64,000 bases of DNA from Methylobacterium sp. FF17. GTDB lineage: Bacteria > Pseudomonadota > Alphaproteobacteria > Rhizobiales > Beijerinckiaceae. Of the stretch, positions 1 through 7,388 are shown in pieces (within the stretch, counting starts at the first letter, position 1; each line of letters begins with the position of its first letter). The position numbers were made by a program, and so were the translations under genes. Location of the stretch: the NCBI RefSeq assembly GCF_025813715.1, contig NZ_CP107532.1, forward strand, positions 1,550,001-1,614,000. The letters are read 5' to 3'. Under the pieces are notes generated by a model. It did not search any database and was not told where the DNA came from. It saw nothing but the letters and a program-made list of their open reading frames with translations.

Positions 1-458
1 CCCTGGCCGCGCTGCGTATCGCCGGCGGCCTCGTGGTGGCGGCCTCGGCCTGGACGCTGCTGACGGCGCCGGAGGCGCGCGAGGCCCGCAAGCAGGCGGA
101 GGCGACCCGCGAGCCCGCCGGCAACCTCGCCGAGATCGCCTTCTTTCCCCTCACCCTGCCCTTCACCACCGGCCCCGGCACCATCGCGGTGGCGATCGCG
201 CTCGGCTCCAATCGGCCGGCCCCCGGCCCCGAGCGGATCGGCTTCTACGTGGGCATGTCGCTGGCGGCGCTCGCCATCGCCGTGCTGGTGCGCTTCACCT
301 ACGGCTCGGCGGACCGGGTGGTGACCTGGATCGGCCCCGTGGGCGCGCGGGTGCTGGGCCGCCTCTTCGCCTTCCTGCTCCTCTGCGTCGGCACCCAGAT
401 CACCGTCAACGGCATCACCGACGTGCTCGGGCCGCTCCTGGCGCAGGCGGGGCGCTGA
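1..458 (+). CDS. MarC family integral membrane protein, C-terminal part (5' end outside window)
   Basis: The reading frame is already open at base 3 and runs to TGA at 458, so this is the last 150 or so residues of a protein that begins before the window. It is hydrophobic, with at least three membrane segments, and contains the stretch PFTTGPGTIAVAIALGSNRP. The TTGPG-type motif is characteristic of the MarC family of inner-membrane proteins. MarC proteins were once linked to multiple antibiotic resistance, but their transport substrate is not established. The family call rests on this motif and the membrane pattern. No promoter or neighbour can be judged from this side. Confidence 0.85.
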   Translation, partial: LAALRIAGGLVVAASAWTLLTAPEAREARKQAEATREPAGNLAEIAFFPLTLPFTTGPGTIAVAIALGSNRPAPGPERIGFYVGMSLAALAIAVLVRFTYGSADRVVTWIGPVGARVLGRLFAFLLLCVGTQITVNGITDVLGPLLAQAGR

Positions 459-865
459 TCCTCGCTCCCGCGGACACCCGATCCGCGCGGAGGCGGCACC
501 GCGGCGACCGGACCGTGCCGAACGGTCGTGCCCGCAGAACGGCAGGACTGGGCCCGTAAAACCGGGCCGCCAAGCTGATGGCGGCCGGACAACCATCCGC
601 CGCGCAGGTCGGGCACGACGGGGCGCGATCGGCTCCTCCCAACCCTCTGGCGCCTTTTCGATCATCGCCACGTCTTCCCTGAAGCGATCATTCGGACGGC
701 CGCAAGGAATTCCGCTTTTTCCACCTCCGTCTGGTCATTCCCGGGAAGGGAACTCGGGAACAGGTTCCGGGAATGGAACGGCCTCGAATCGGGCTGTTTC
801 TGCCCGGATGTCACACTTGGCCAAGCGACCTTGTCATGCCTCCGACTGCATTCACAAACGAGGGC
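459..865. other. Gene-less stretch between marC-like gene and the ECF41 operon
   Basis: I see no convincing gene here. There are two small GC hairpins (around 570-590 and 580-600) without T tracts, so weak terminators at best. A minus-strand frame ending at 662 has about 25 residues that loosely resemble the end of a response-regulator receiver. From about 660 onward the DNA is less GC-rich than the flanks. The ECF41-type promoter of the next operon lies at 809-835. Confidence 0.5.
809..835 (+). promoter_or_regulatory. Putative ECF41-type promoter, TGTCACA-N16-TGTC
   Basis: TGTCACA at 809-815 is followed, after exactly 16 bases, by TGTC at 832-835. The described ECF41 target promoter is TGTCACA in the -35 position and CGTC in the -10 position with about 16 bases between them. 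This site therefore matches every conserved base but one. It lies about 30 bases before the flavodoxin-family start codon, in the same orientation, and an ECF41-type sigma gene is the second gene downstream. Autoregulation is the natural inference. It also argues against a start codon at 773, which would place the promoter inside the gene. Confidence 0.6.
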
Positions 866-1510
866 ATGATGCACATCATTGAGGAAGACGGTCGTCGCAA
901 CACCCGGACGGAACACAGTATCCGCGTCGCGATCGTCTATCATAGCGGCTATGGACACACCGCCCGACAGGCCGAGGCTGTGGCGGACGGCGTGCGGCAG
1001 GTGGGCGGTTCCAGCCCTCTCCTCCTGGCCGTCGAAGAAGCGCAGCAGCGCTTGGATGACCTTCATGCCGCGCACGCGATCATTTTCGGTGCGCCGACGT
1101 ACATGGGCGCGGCCTCGGCGTCGTTCAAAGCCTTCCAGGAAGCGACCTCACAAGTGATGATGGCTGGGGGGTATCAGTGGAGAGACAAAATCGCCGCCGG
1201 ATTCACCAATTCCGGGGCACGGGCTGGCGACAAATTGTCGACGCTGCTCCAGATGGTTCTGTTCGCCGCGCAACACGGAATGCACTGGGTCAGTCTCGAT
1301 CTGCCACCTGCCAATAACTCCAGGTCCGGCTCGGAATCAGACATGAACCGGCTGGGCTTCTGGATTGGCGCCGCTGCGCAATCGAACACCGACGAAGGCC
1401 CGGACACGGCGCCCCCAGAAGCCGACCTCGCCACCGCCCGGCATCTCGGAGCACGAGTCGCACGGGTCACTCGCGACTTCGTTCGCGGCCGGGACTTACC
1501 ATGCGCGTAG
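866..1510 (+). CDS. Flavodoxin-family / NAD(P)H:quinone oxidoreductase-like (WrbA-like) protein
   Basis: A 214-residue protein. Its core begins VAIVYHSGYGHTARQAE, a flavodoxin-type phosphate-binding loop for FMN. It continues with FGAPTYMGAASASFKAF and later GFTNSGARAGDKLSTL, the pattern seen in WrbA and related FMN-binding quinone reductases. It probably acts as a soluble FMN oxidoreductase; the substrate is unknown. I prefer ATG 866 or 869 over an upstream ATG at 773, because the longer N-terminus does not look like coding sequence and would overlap the ECF41-type promoter. GAGGG lies just before the start. The sigma gene begins 8 bases after the stop, so the two form an operon. It sits where ECF41 factors usually have their partner oxidoreductase or decarboxylase gene. 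Confidence 0.8.
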   Translation: MMHIIEEDGRRNTRTEHSIRVAIVYHSGYGHTARQAEAVADGVRQVGGSSPLLLAVEEAQQRLDDLHAAHAIIFGAPTYMGAASASFKAFQEATSQVMMAGGYQWRDKIAAGFTNSGARAGDKLSTLLQMVLFAAQHGMHWVSLDLPPANNSRSGSESDMNRLGFWIGAAAQSNTDEGPDTAPPEADLATARHLGARVARVTRDFVRGRDLPCA

Positions 1511-1517
1511 TCCGCGA

Positions 1518-2387
1518 ATGACCGCCGATTCAGATCCCCACCTGCAGGAACTTCGCCCGGGCCTGATCCGGCTTGCCTACCGAATGCTCGGGTCGGTCGC
1601 AGACGCGGAGGACATCGTGCAGGACGCCTATGCACGCTGGCTCGCGGTAGATCCCGCTTCGGTGCGTGGCCCGGCCGCGTTTCTGCGTGTCATTGTCACG
1701 CGCCTTTGCCTCAATCAGTTGAAGTCGGCCCGTCGCCGCCGCGAAACCTATGTCGGCCCATGGTTGCCGGAACCAGTCTTCGATCCCGAGGATGCCGATT
1801 CACCCGATGACATCACTCTGCCGCTGATGATCGCTCTGGAACGGCTGTCGCCGCTGGAGCGAGCCGCTTTCCTACTGCACGACGTGTTCGGCATGGATTT
1901 CCCGGACGTGGCACAAGCCATCGACCGGACTCCCGCCGCTTGTCGTCAACTCGCCAGCCGGGCACGGACTCATCTTCTGCAGAAGCGCCCGCGCTTTGTC
2001 GTGAGCAAAGAGCATGGTCTCAAGATTGCTTCGGCTTTCTTCGCGGCATCGCGCAACGGCGATATGAGTACTCTCCGCACCATGCTGGCGGAGGATGTGA
2101 TCGCCTACGCTGACGGTGGCGGCAAGGTTCCGGCAACATTGACGCCACTTATCGGCATCGACGCAGTGCTGGGGCGCCATGCAGAAATGGCGAGCGATTT
2201 CGCGCGTTCTTCATCGCAACTCCTGCGATATGTGAGCATTGATGGCTTACCAGGCTTCCTTACTGTAGAGATGGGCGGCATCGTGCAGACGACAGCGCTG
2301 CACATTCAAGACAAAAAGATCAGAACCATCTATGTAACACGCAACCCAGATAAGCTGAAACGCGTTTCAAGAAATATATCTTCTTAA
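1518..2387 (+). CDS. ECF41-type RNA polymerase sigma factor with C-terminal SnoaL-like extension
   Basis: A 289-residue ECF sigma factor. Region 2 (about residues 10-75, with ELRPGLIRLAYRMLGSVADA) and region 4 (about 100-155) are followed by a roughly 120-residue SnoaL-like C-terminal extension. Three family signatures of ECF41 are present: WLPEP in the linker (82-86), DGGGK in the extension (199-203) and NPDKL near the end (276-280). In this group the fused extension controls sigma activity in place of a separate anti-sigma factor. A longer reading frame extends upstream but overlaps the flavodoxin gene; ATG 1518, 8 bases after that gene's stop, is the likely start. Codon use is less GC-biased than in the neighbours. 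The inducing signal is unknown. Confidence 0.9.
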   Translation: MTADSDPHLQELRPGLIRLAYRMLGSVADAEDIVQDAYARWLAVDPASVRGPAAFLRVIVTRLCLNQLKSARRRRETYVGPWLPEPVFDPEDADSPDDITLPLMIALERLSPLERAAFLLHDVFGMDFPDVAQAIDRTPAACRQLASRARTHLLQKRPRFVVSKEHGLKIASAFFAASRNGDMSTLRTMLAEDVIAYADGGGKVPATLTPLIGIDAVLGRHAEMASDFARSSSQLLRYVSIDGLPGFLTVEMGGIVQTTALHIQDKKIRTIYVTRNPDKLKRVSRNISS

Positions 2388-2765
2388 AAACCTAAAACAT
2401 ATTGTTCTTATTTGAAAAACTTTAATGCACATCGATTGAGCAGGAACGGAGTCAGCATCTACAAGCAGTCAGATTTCTGAAACTCGTCGCTTTTGGAAAG
2501 CCGCCAACGCACTGCCAAGGGCAAACTCTCTTGGATCGTGGCCGATCCGCGGGAGCCTTCGGACTATGGCTCGCCAGACGTAGTTCGGAAGAACGGTTGC
2601 GAGACTCGGCCCATTGCCTCTTACTCCCGACCTGCGAGTGAAGCAGACGACGTTGGGGTTCTCCCTGACGGCCGCGGGGCGGCACCGTCCCACGCACTCA
2701 GATCCTTGACGTGTTCGGGTTTCGTGGGGCTGTCCCATGCCCGTCACACGCTGGAGGCGTTCGCC
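2388..2765. other. Intergenic stretch with AT-rich start, no supported gene
   Basis: The first 70 bases after the sigma-factor stop are strikingly AT-rich for this genome, with runs such as CTTAAAAACC and TTTGAAAAACTTTAA. The rest is of ordinary composition. The acyltransferase frame stays open back to 2493, but the residues before 2766 have no family character. I see no terminator hairpin, repeat or RNA gene. Confidence 0.45.
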
Positions 2766-3338
2766 TTGAAGTCCCTTCGGCTCCTTCTCGGATATCTCTG
2801 CTTTCACATCGGCAACGCCATTCCGGGCTTTGCCTTTCTCGGTCGTTCGAAGATCGTCTTCTACCGATTGTCGGGCATCAAAATCGGAGCGGATGCCCTC
2901 GTGGTCGGCCCGCTCAAGGTCGATTACAGCCTCTCCGACGACGTGCTTTCGTCGATCGAGATCGGCGCGGGGACGTATATCGGGAGGGATTTCCGCGTTT
3001 CGACGTTCAAGGGCACGGTGACGATCGGACAGAACTGCCAGATCGCCTCGGATGTGAGCCTGGAGACCAATACCCATCGGTTGAATGCGTGGACAGGCCC
3101 GTTCCGGATACGGTTCCAGAAGCCGATCATCATCCGCGATGGCGTCTGGATCGGCGCGAAGGCGCTCATCCTGCCGGGCGTGACGATCGGCGAGAACGCG
3201 GTCGTCGCTGGCGGCTCGGTGGTGACGAAGGATGTTCCGGCCAACACGCTGTGGGGCGGATCGCCCGCCAAGCTCATCCGGGACCTTCAGCCGGCCGTCA
3301 CCAGCAGTTCCGTCTGGCTCGCCGGGCTCTGCGCGTAG
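2766..3338 (+). CDS. Left-handed beta-helix (hexapeptide repeat) acyltransferase, WcaF/colanic-acid type
   Basis: A 190-residue protein rich in hexapeptide-repeat turns, such as IGAGTYIGRDF, IGQNCQIASDV and VWIGAKALILPGVTIGENAV. It ends with the hallmark GGSVVTKDVPANTLWGGSPA. These features define trimeric left-handed beta-helix O- or N-acyltransferases that use acetyl-CoA on sugars, as in exopolysaccharide or O-antigen decoration. I place the start at TTG 2766 because GGAGG lies 8 bases before it and the length then fits the family. An ATG at 2493 would add about 90 residues with no homologous character. It stands alone on the plus strand with no polysaccharide genes next to it, so the sugar substrate cannot be inferred. 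Confidence 0.8.
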   Translation: MKSLRLLLGYLCFHIGNAIPGFAFLGRSKIVFYRLSGIKIGADALVVGPLKVDYSLSDDVLSSIEIGAGTYIGRDFRVSTFKGTVTIGQNCQIASDVSLETNTHRLNAWTGPFRIRFQKPIIIRDGVWIGAKALILPGVTIGENAVVAGGSVVTKDVPANTLWGGSPAKLIRDLQPAVTSSSVWLAGLCA

Positions 3339-3868
3339 ACGGGGCGGCAAGCCCTGTCGGCACATCGCTGATCTAATACCAAATCTCAGTGAGCCTGACC
3401 CATAGGTCAGTCTCGCTGAGGTCCGGCGGACGACCGCCGCCGCGCCGTCGCGCGGGCAGATCTCGATGAGTCAAGCTCATCGAGATCTGGTATAAGCCTC
3501 GATCCGCGTCGCCCACCGAAAGGCCCGTGGGGTGCCCAGCGCCCGCTTCGGACACGGATCGCGAGCGGCCACGCCGAGCGCGCGCATGGGCCCTGTCCCG
3601 CGAGCGAGGCTGACCGCCGAACGCACGATCCGACGCACGCCGTGGGCCGACCCGATCCAACCGGTCGGACATCGGAGCATCGAGCCGCGCGCGCTTCGAA
3701 AGCCCGCCTCCGGAGGACCGGAGCGTGCACCGGGACGCGCCCCGCCCGGCCCGATCCTTGTCCCGCGCGGCCGGAGGCTGTACCGCAACCTCCGGATTCG
3801 ACGGGCCAGCGGTGAGGCCGGACATGGTGAGGCCGGACATGGTGGGGCCAGACATGGTGAGGCCGGAC
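3339..3868. other. Gene-less stretch: inverted-repeat element then plain GC-rich DNA
   Basis: This stretch holds the 124-bp inverted-repeat element at 3373-3496, then about 310 bases of GC-rich sequence with no supported gene. The 15-bp tandem repeats that carry the dapB start region lie at 3811-3870. Long open frames cross it in several directions, but they are shadows that continue through dapB. Confidence 0.5.
3373..3496. repeat. 124-bp element with terminal inverted repeats and two internal hairpins
   Basis: The ends are CTAATACCAAATCTC (3373-3387) and GAGATCTGGTATAAG (3482-3496), which are inverted copies matching at 13 of 15 positions. Inside are two long palindromes. At 3385-3420, two 16-base arms flank the loop CATA with two mismatches. 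At 3458-3488, two perfect 13-base arms (AGATCTCGATGAG and its complement) flank TCAAG. It encodes no protein and looks like a small non-autonomous mobile element or a compound REP-type element. No clear target duplication is visible at its edges. Confidence 0.65.
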
Positions 3869-3870
3869 AT
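3811..3870 (+). repeat. Four tandem 15-bp repeats, each with a Shine-Dalgarno-like GAGG and an in-frame ATG, at the dapB start
   Basis: The unit GGTGAGGCCGGACAT occurs at 3811-3825, 3826-3840, 3841-3855 (two base changes, GGGG in place of GAGG) and 3856-3870. With the following G, each unit creates an ATG (3824, 3839, 3854, 3869) that is 6 bases after a GAGG or GGGG. All four ATGs are in the dapB frame, so earlier starts would add copies of a VRPDM-like pentapeptide. The last ATG gives the family-standard DapB N-terminus. Confidence 0.85.
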
Positions 3871-4666
3871 GCGGCTCGTGGTGGTCGGCGCCGACGGGCG
3901 CATGGGGCGGATGCTGATCCGCGCAGTGGCGGAGGCCGAGGGCTGCACCCTGTCGGGCGCCATCGAGCGCGAGGGCTCGCCGGCCCTGGGGCAGGATGCC
4001 GGCACGCTCGCGGGCCTCGGGGCGCTCGGCGTCACCGTGACGGACGATCCGCTCCCGGTCTTCGCGGCGGCGGAAGGCGTGCTCGACTTCACCGCGCCGG
4101 CCGCCACCACGTTCTTTGCCGAACTCGCGGCCCAGGCCCGGATCGTCCACGTGGTCGGCACCACGGGGATGCAGGAGGCGGACCTCGCCCGGCTCGCAGC
4201 AGCCGCCCACCACGCCCGCATCGTGCGCTCCGGCAACATGTCGCTCGGCGTCAACCTCGTCGCCGGCCTCGTGCGCCGGATGGCGGCGGCGCTCGGCGAG
4301 GATTTCGACATCGAGATCCTGGAGATGCATCACCGCATGAAGGTCGATGCGCCCTCCGGCACGGCCCTCCTCCTCGGCGAGGCGGCGGCGCAGGGGCGCG
4401 ACGTGGCGCTCGCCGACGCCCGCGTCTCCACCCGCGACGGGCATACCGGCGCGCGCCGGCCCGGCGACATCGGCTTCGCCACCCTGCGGGGCGGCTCGGT
4501 GGTGGGCGACCACAGCGTGATCTTCGCCGGCCCCGGCGAGCGCATCACGGTCAGCCACCACGCCGAGGACCGGGCGGTCTTCGCGCGCGGCGCGGTGCGG
4601 GCCGCCCTCTGGGCCTTCGCCAAGCCGCCGGGGCTCTACGGGATGGACGACGTGCTCGGGCTCTGA
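3869..4666 (+). CDS. dapB: 4-hydroxy-tetrahydrodipicolinate reductase
   Basis: A 265-residue protein that starts [16 protein letters not shown], the Rossmann GxxGxxG nucleotide loop. The DapB landmarks [18 protein letters not shown] and SGNMSLGVN follow, then the catalytic and substrate-binding stretch [15 protein letters not shown]. It reduces 4-hydroxy-tetrahydrodipicolinate with NAD(P)H in the lysine and meso-diaminopimelate pathway, in the cytoplasm. The length matches the family when ATG 3869 is used. Three further in-frame ATGs lie within 45 bases upstream, in the tandem repeat, and could give proteins 5, 10 or 15 residues longer. gpmA follows 141 bases downstream on the same strand. 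Confidence 0.95.
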   Translation: MRLVVVGADGRMGRMLIRAVAEAEGCTLSGAIEREGSPALGQDAGTLAGLGALGVTVTDDPLPVFAAAEGVLDFTAPAATTFFAELAAQARIVHVVGTTGMQEADLARLAAAAHHARIVRSGNMSLGVNLVAGLVRRMAAALGEDFDIEILEMHHRMKVDAPSGTALLLGEAAAQGRDVALADARVSTRDGHTGARRPGDIGFATLRGGSVVGDHSVIFAGPGERITVSHHAEDRAVFARGAVRAALWAFAKPPGLYGMDDVLGL

Positions 4667-4807
4667 AGCCGGGGCCCGTCATCCCCCGTTCACAGGCGCG
4701 GGCGCATGAGCCCGCGCGACGCGGTTTCGCTGCGTTGCAACATGTGGCAAAGACCAGCCGGTCTTCCGATCAACGTTCTTTTCCAAGACCAAGAGGATCG
4801 TCCCCCG

Positions 4808-5446
4808 ATGGAGCGCCTTCTCGTCCTCGCTCGCCACGGCCAGAGCGAATGGAACCTTCAGAAGCTGTTCACGGGCTGGCGTGATCCCGAGCTCACGACG
4901 CTCGGCGTCGAGGAGGCGCGCAATGCCGGGCGCTGGCTCAAGGAGCAGGGCTACGGCTTCGACGTGGCCTTCACCTCGAACCTCAAGCGGGCCCAGCGCA
5001 CCTGCGCGCTGATCCTGGAGGAGATGGGCCTGGAGGGGATCGAGACGATCCGCAACGAGGCCCTGAACGAGCGCGACTACGGCGACCTCTCCGGCCTCAA
5101 CAAGGACGATGCCCGCGAGCGCTGGGGCGACGCCCAGGTGCACCAGTGGCGCCGCTCCTACGACGTGCCGCCCCCCGGCGGCGAGAGCCTGAAGGACACC
5201 GCCGCCCGGGTGCTGCCCTACTATATCCAGTTCATCCTGCCCCGCGTGATGGCGGGCGAGCGGGTGCTGGTGGCGGCTCACGGCAACTCGCTGCGCGCCC
5301 TCGTGATGGTGCTCGACGGCATGACCACGAAGACCATCGCCAGCCTCGAGATCGCCACCGGCATCCCCCTCGTCTACGCGCTCAAGGCCGACACCACGGT
5401 GGAGAGCAAGACGGTGCTGGAGCACGACATCGACCACAAGGCCTGA
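4808..5446 (+). CDS. gpmA: 2,3-bisphosphoglycerate-dependent phosphoglycerate mutase
   Basis: A 212-residue member of the histidine phosphatase superfamily. It opens with [13 protein letters not shown], in which His10 is the phosphorylated residue. It then has [27 protein letters not shown] and [15 protein letters not shown], with the second catalytic His. These are specific to the dPGM subgroup rather than to general phosphatases. It interconverts 3- and 2-phosphoglycerate in glycolysis and gluconeogenesis. The short form of about 210 residues is usual in alphaproteobacteria. The start at ATG 4808 gives the canonical N-terminus; an upstream frame extension to 4706 has no homology character. 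The alkB start follows 11 bases after the stop, so the two may be co-transcribed. Confidence 0.95.
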   Translation: MERLLVLARHGQSEWNLQKLFTGWRDPELTTLGVEEARNAGRWLKEQGYGFDVAFTSNLKRAQRTCALILEEMGLEGIETIRNEALNERDYGDLSGLNKDDARERWGDAQVHQWRRSYDVPPPGGESLKDTAARVLPYYIQFILPRVMAGERVLVAAHGNSLRALVMVLDGMTTKTIASLEIATGIPLVYALKADTTVESKTVLEHDIDHKA

Positions 5447-5456
5447 GCGGGGCCCC

Positions 5457-6134
5457 GTGTCGCCGGAACGTCCGGCCGGGATCGTCCTCGTTCCCGGCCT
5501 GATCCACGTGCCGGGCTACCTCGACGGTGCGGGCCGGGCCCGCCTCGCCGCCGAACTCGCGGCGGCGCTCGCCCTCGCCCCCGCCTATACCCCGCGCATG
5601 CCGCGCACCGACCGGCCCTTCTCGGTGCGGATGTCGAATTGCGGCGCCCTCGGCTGGGTCTCGGACCGGGCGGGCTACCGCTACCAGCCGCACCACCCCG
5701 AAACGGGCGCGCCCTGGCCGGCCATTCCCGTGACCGCGCTCGCCGCCTGGGCCGCGCTGTCGGGCTATCCCGCCCCGCCGGAGGCCTGCCTCGTCAACCT
5801 CTACGCGGCCGGGGCCCGGATGGGGCTGCACCAGGACCGGGACGAGGAAGCCCTCGACGCGCCGGTGGTCTCGCTGTCGCTCGGCGCCACCGCCCTGTTC
5901 CGCTACGGCGGCCTCGCGCGCTCGGACCCGACCCGCTCGCTGCGCCTGCGGGCCGGTGACGCCCTCGTGATCGGGGGTGCGGCCCGCCTGATCCACCACG
6001 GCATCGACCGGCTCATCCCCGAGGCGCCCAACCTGCTCGGGGGCCCCGACGCGCCGGTGCCGATGGATTTCCTGCCCCCCGACGGGCGCTGCAACCTGAC
6101 CCTGCGCCGCGTGACGCGGCCGCCGGGCGCTTGA
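5457..6134 (+). CDS. alkB: Alpha-ketoglutarate-dependent DNA/RNA dioxygenase AlkB
   Basis: A 225-residue protein of the Fe(II)/2-oxoglutarate dioxygenase fold. The metal ligands are visible as HQDRDE (His125, Asp127) and the distal His in RLIHHGIDR. The 2-oxoglutarate-binding arginine lies in RCNLTLRRV. The stretches LVNLYAAGARMGLHQD and LSLGATALFRYGG are typical of AlkB. It reverses N-alkyl damage such as 1-methyladenine and 3-methylcytosine by oxidative demethylation. It starts with GTG 5457, right behind gpmA. No Ada box or ada gene is nearby, so whether it is induced by alkylation cannot be told. Confidence 0.92.
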   Translation: MSPERPAGIVLVPGLIHVPGYLDGAGRARLAAELAAALALAPAYTPRMPRTDRPFSVRMSNCGALGWVSDRAGYRYQPHHPETGAPWPAIPVTALAAWAALSGYPAPPEACLVNLYAAGARMGLHQDRDEEALDAPVVSLSLGATALFRYGGLARSDPTRSLRLRAGDALVIGGAARLIHHGIDRLIPEAPNLLGGPDAPVPMDFLPPDGRCNLTLRRVTRPPGA

Positions 6135-6237
6135 CAGCGGCGGGGTGTTAAGCCGACCCATCGCCTCAGCATGAAACGACGCCCCGCCGGCCGAGCCTTC
6201 CGGCACGGGACCGGGGTCCCCGCGGAGAACCGATCCG

Positions 6238-7203
6238 ATGCGTCTGCGTAACCTCGTCCGTCCCGCCCCGCTCCTCGCCCTCGTCTTCGGGCTGGGGCTG
6301 GCGGGTCAGGCCCTCGCGGCGGACCCGGTGTTTCCGCCGAGCTCGCGCTTCGGCTTCGACCCGCCCTCCGACATGGTCTCCTCGAAGCGCTTCTCCGGCC
6401 TGGAGCGGCTGGAGGGCGGGGCGACGGTCTCGGTGGTGGAACTGCCGGCCAACGCCTTCGCGGATCTGGAGACCAACTTCACCGACGAGAACCTGAAGGC
6501 GCAGGGCTTCATCGTCTCGAGCCGGCAGGCCATCAAGGTCGCGGGCGGCGTCGACGCGGTGCTGTTCACCGGCGACCAGCCGGCGGTGGAGGCCGCCGGC
6601 ACCCCGGCGATCAAGAAGTGGATGCTGCTGGTGGGCGATCCCACCGTCACCGGCATCATCATCGCGCAGGCGACCCCGGACGCCGAGACCGAGGAGACCA
6701 TGAAGCGCCTGCTGACCGGCATCCACATCCGGCCGGCCCTGAGCCTGGAGCAGCAGGTCGCCGCGCTGCCCTTCCGCATCGGCACCGACGCGGGCTTCCG
6801 TCCCGTGCGGGTGCTCGCCGGCAACTCGGTGCTGCTGACGCAGGGGCCCAAGGACGAGATGCTGGGCCTGGAGCAGCCGATCCTCGTGCTGGCGCAGGCC
6901 GTGCAGCCCCCGCCGGCCACGGAGCAGCGCGACGCCTTCGCCCGCGCGGCGCTCTACTCGAACCAGACCATGAAGGACTTCGTGATCGAGCGGTCCCAGA
7001 GCTACCGCCAGAACGGCGTCGACTGGCACGAGATCGTGGCCCGCGCCCTGGACACCGCCTCCGGCACGCCGGTGGTCATCTCGCAGACCATCCGCTTCGC
7101 GCCGGACGGCTACCTGCGCGCGGTGGGCGTGGTGAAGGCCGAGAAGCGCGAGGGCGTGCTCGCCCGCTTCCGCGAGGTCGTGGACAGCGTGCAGCTGCGC
7201 TAG
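6238..7203 (+). CDS. Exported protein of unknown function
   Basis: A 321-residue protein with a clear signal peptide: RLR, then a hydrophobic stretch, ending in AGQALA before ADPVF. The mature part begins FPPSSRFGFDPPSDM and has an alternating alpha/beta character. It has no membrane segments after the signal and no cysteine pairs, so it is probably periplasmic. I recognise no catalytic motif. It stands alone between alkB and the convergent grpE. A 24-bp perfect palindrome directly after its stop probably ends transcription. The call is limited to secreted unknown. Confidence 0.75.
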   Translation: MRLRNLVRPAPLLALVFGLGLAGQALAADPVFPPSSRFGFDPPSDMVSSKRFSGLERLEGGATVSVVELPANAFADLETNFTDENLKAQGFIVSSRQAIKVAGGVDAVLFTGDQPAVEAAGTPAIKKWMLLVGDPTVTGIIIAQATPDAETEETMKRLLTGIHIRPALSLEQQVAALPFRIGTDAGFRPVRVLAGNSVLLTQGPKDEMLGLEQPILVLAQAVQPPPATEQRDAFARAALYSNQTMKDFVIERSQSYRQNGVDWHEIVARALDTASGTPVVISQTIRFAPDGYLRAVGVVKAEKREGVLARFREVVDSVQLR

Positions 7204-7212
7204 GGCCTCGCG

Positions 7213-7236
7213 TCCCCACCCGCGCGCGGGTGGGGA
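7213..7236. terminator. 24-bp perfect palindrome between convergent genes, likely bidirectional terminator
   Basis: TCCCCACCCGCG is followed directly by its exact reverse complement, with no loop bases. It lies 10 bases after the stop of the exported-protein gene and about 150 bases past the end of grpE on the other strand. No T tract follows on either side, so a simple intrinsic terminator is not assured. Confidence 0.5.
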
Positions 7237-7280
7237 TGATCGCCTCTGCGAAGCGTCTCACTGGACGCCCACTCGCAGCA

Positions 7281-7330
7281 CCGCCTCATCCCGGGCTCGC
7301 CGGCGGCATCCCGGAATGGCGGCGTGGTGA
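7281..7330. repeat. REP-like dispersed repeat, copy 1
   Basis: The sequence around TCATCCCGGG, ending GGCGGCGTGGTGA, resembles the copy at 42546-42595 over about 45 bases. Its core is a GC-rich imperfect palindrome. It lies in the spacer between two convergent genes, as REP-type elements usually do. Confidence 0.5.
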
Positions 7331-7388
7331 CGTCCGCCGTCCCCCTCCCTGGACGGTTAGGGGTGGTGTCGCGCGTCGCGCCGCCGGC

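Noticed and set aside
773..865. ATG 773 as the start of the flavodoxin-family gene
   Set aside because: It would put the ECF41-type promoter inside the gene and add 31 residues with no flavodoxin character.
2469..2700. Possible gene remnant on the minus strand ending at 2469
   Set aside because: The frame gives VLPNYVWRAIVRRLPRIG-like sequence, but I recognise no family and the composition is not distinctive.
3532..4884. A 450-codon frame overlapping dapB in another phase
   Set aside because: The translation is Arg/Gly/Pro repeats with no family features, while dapB in the other frame has all its motifs.
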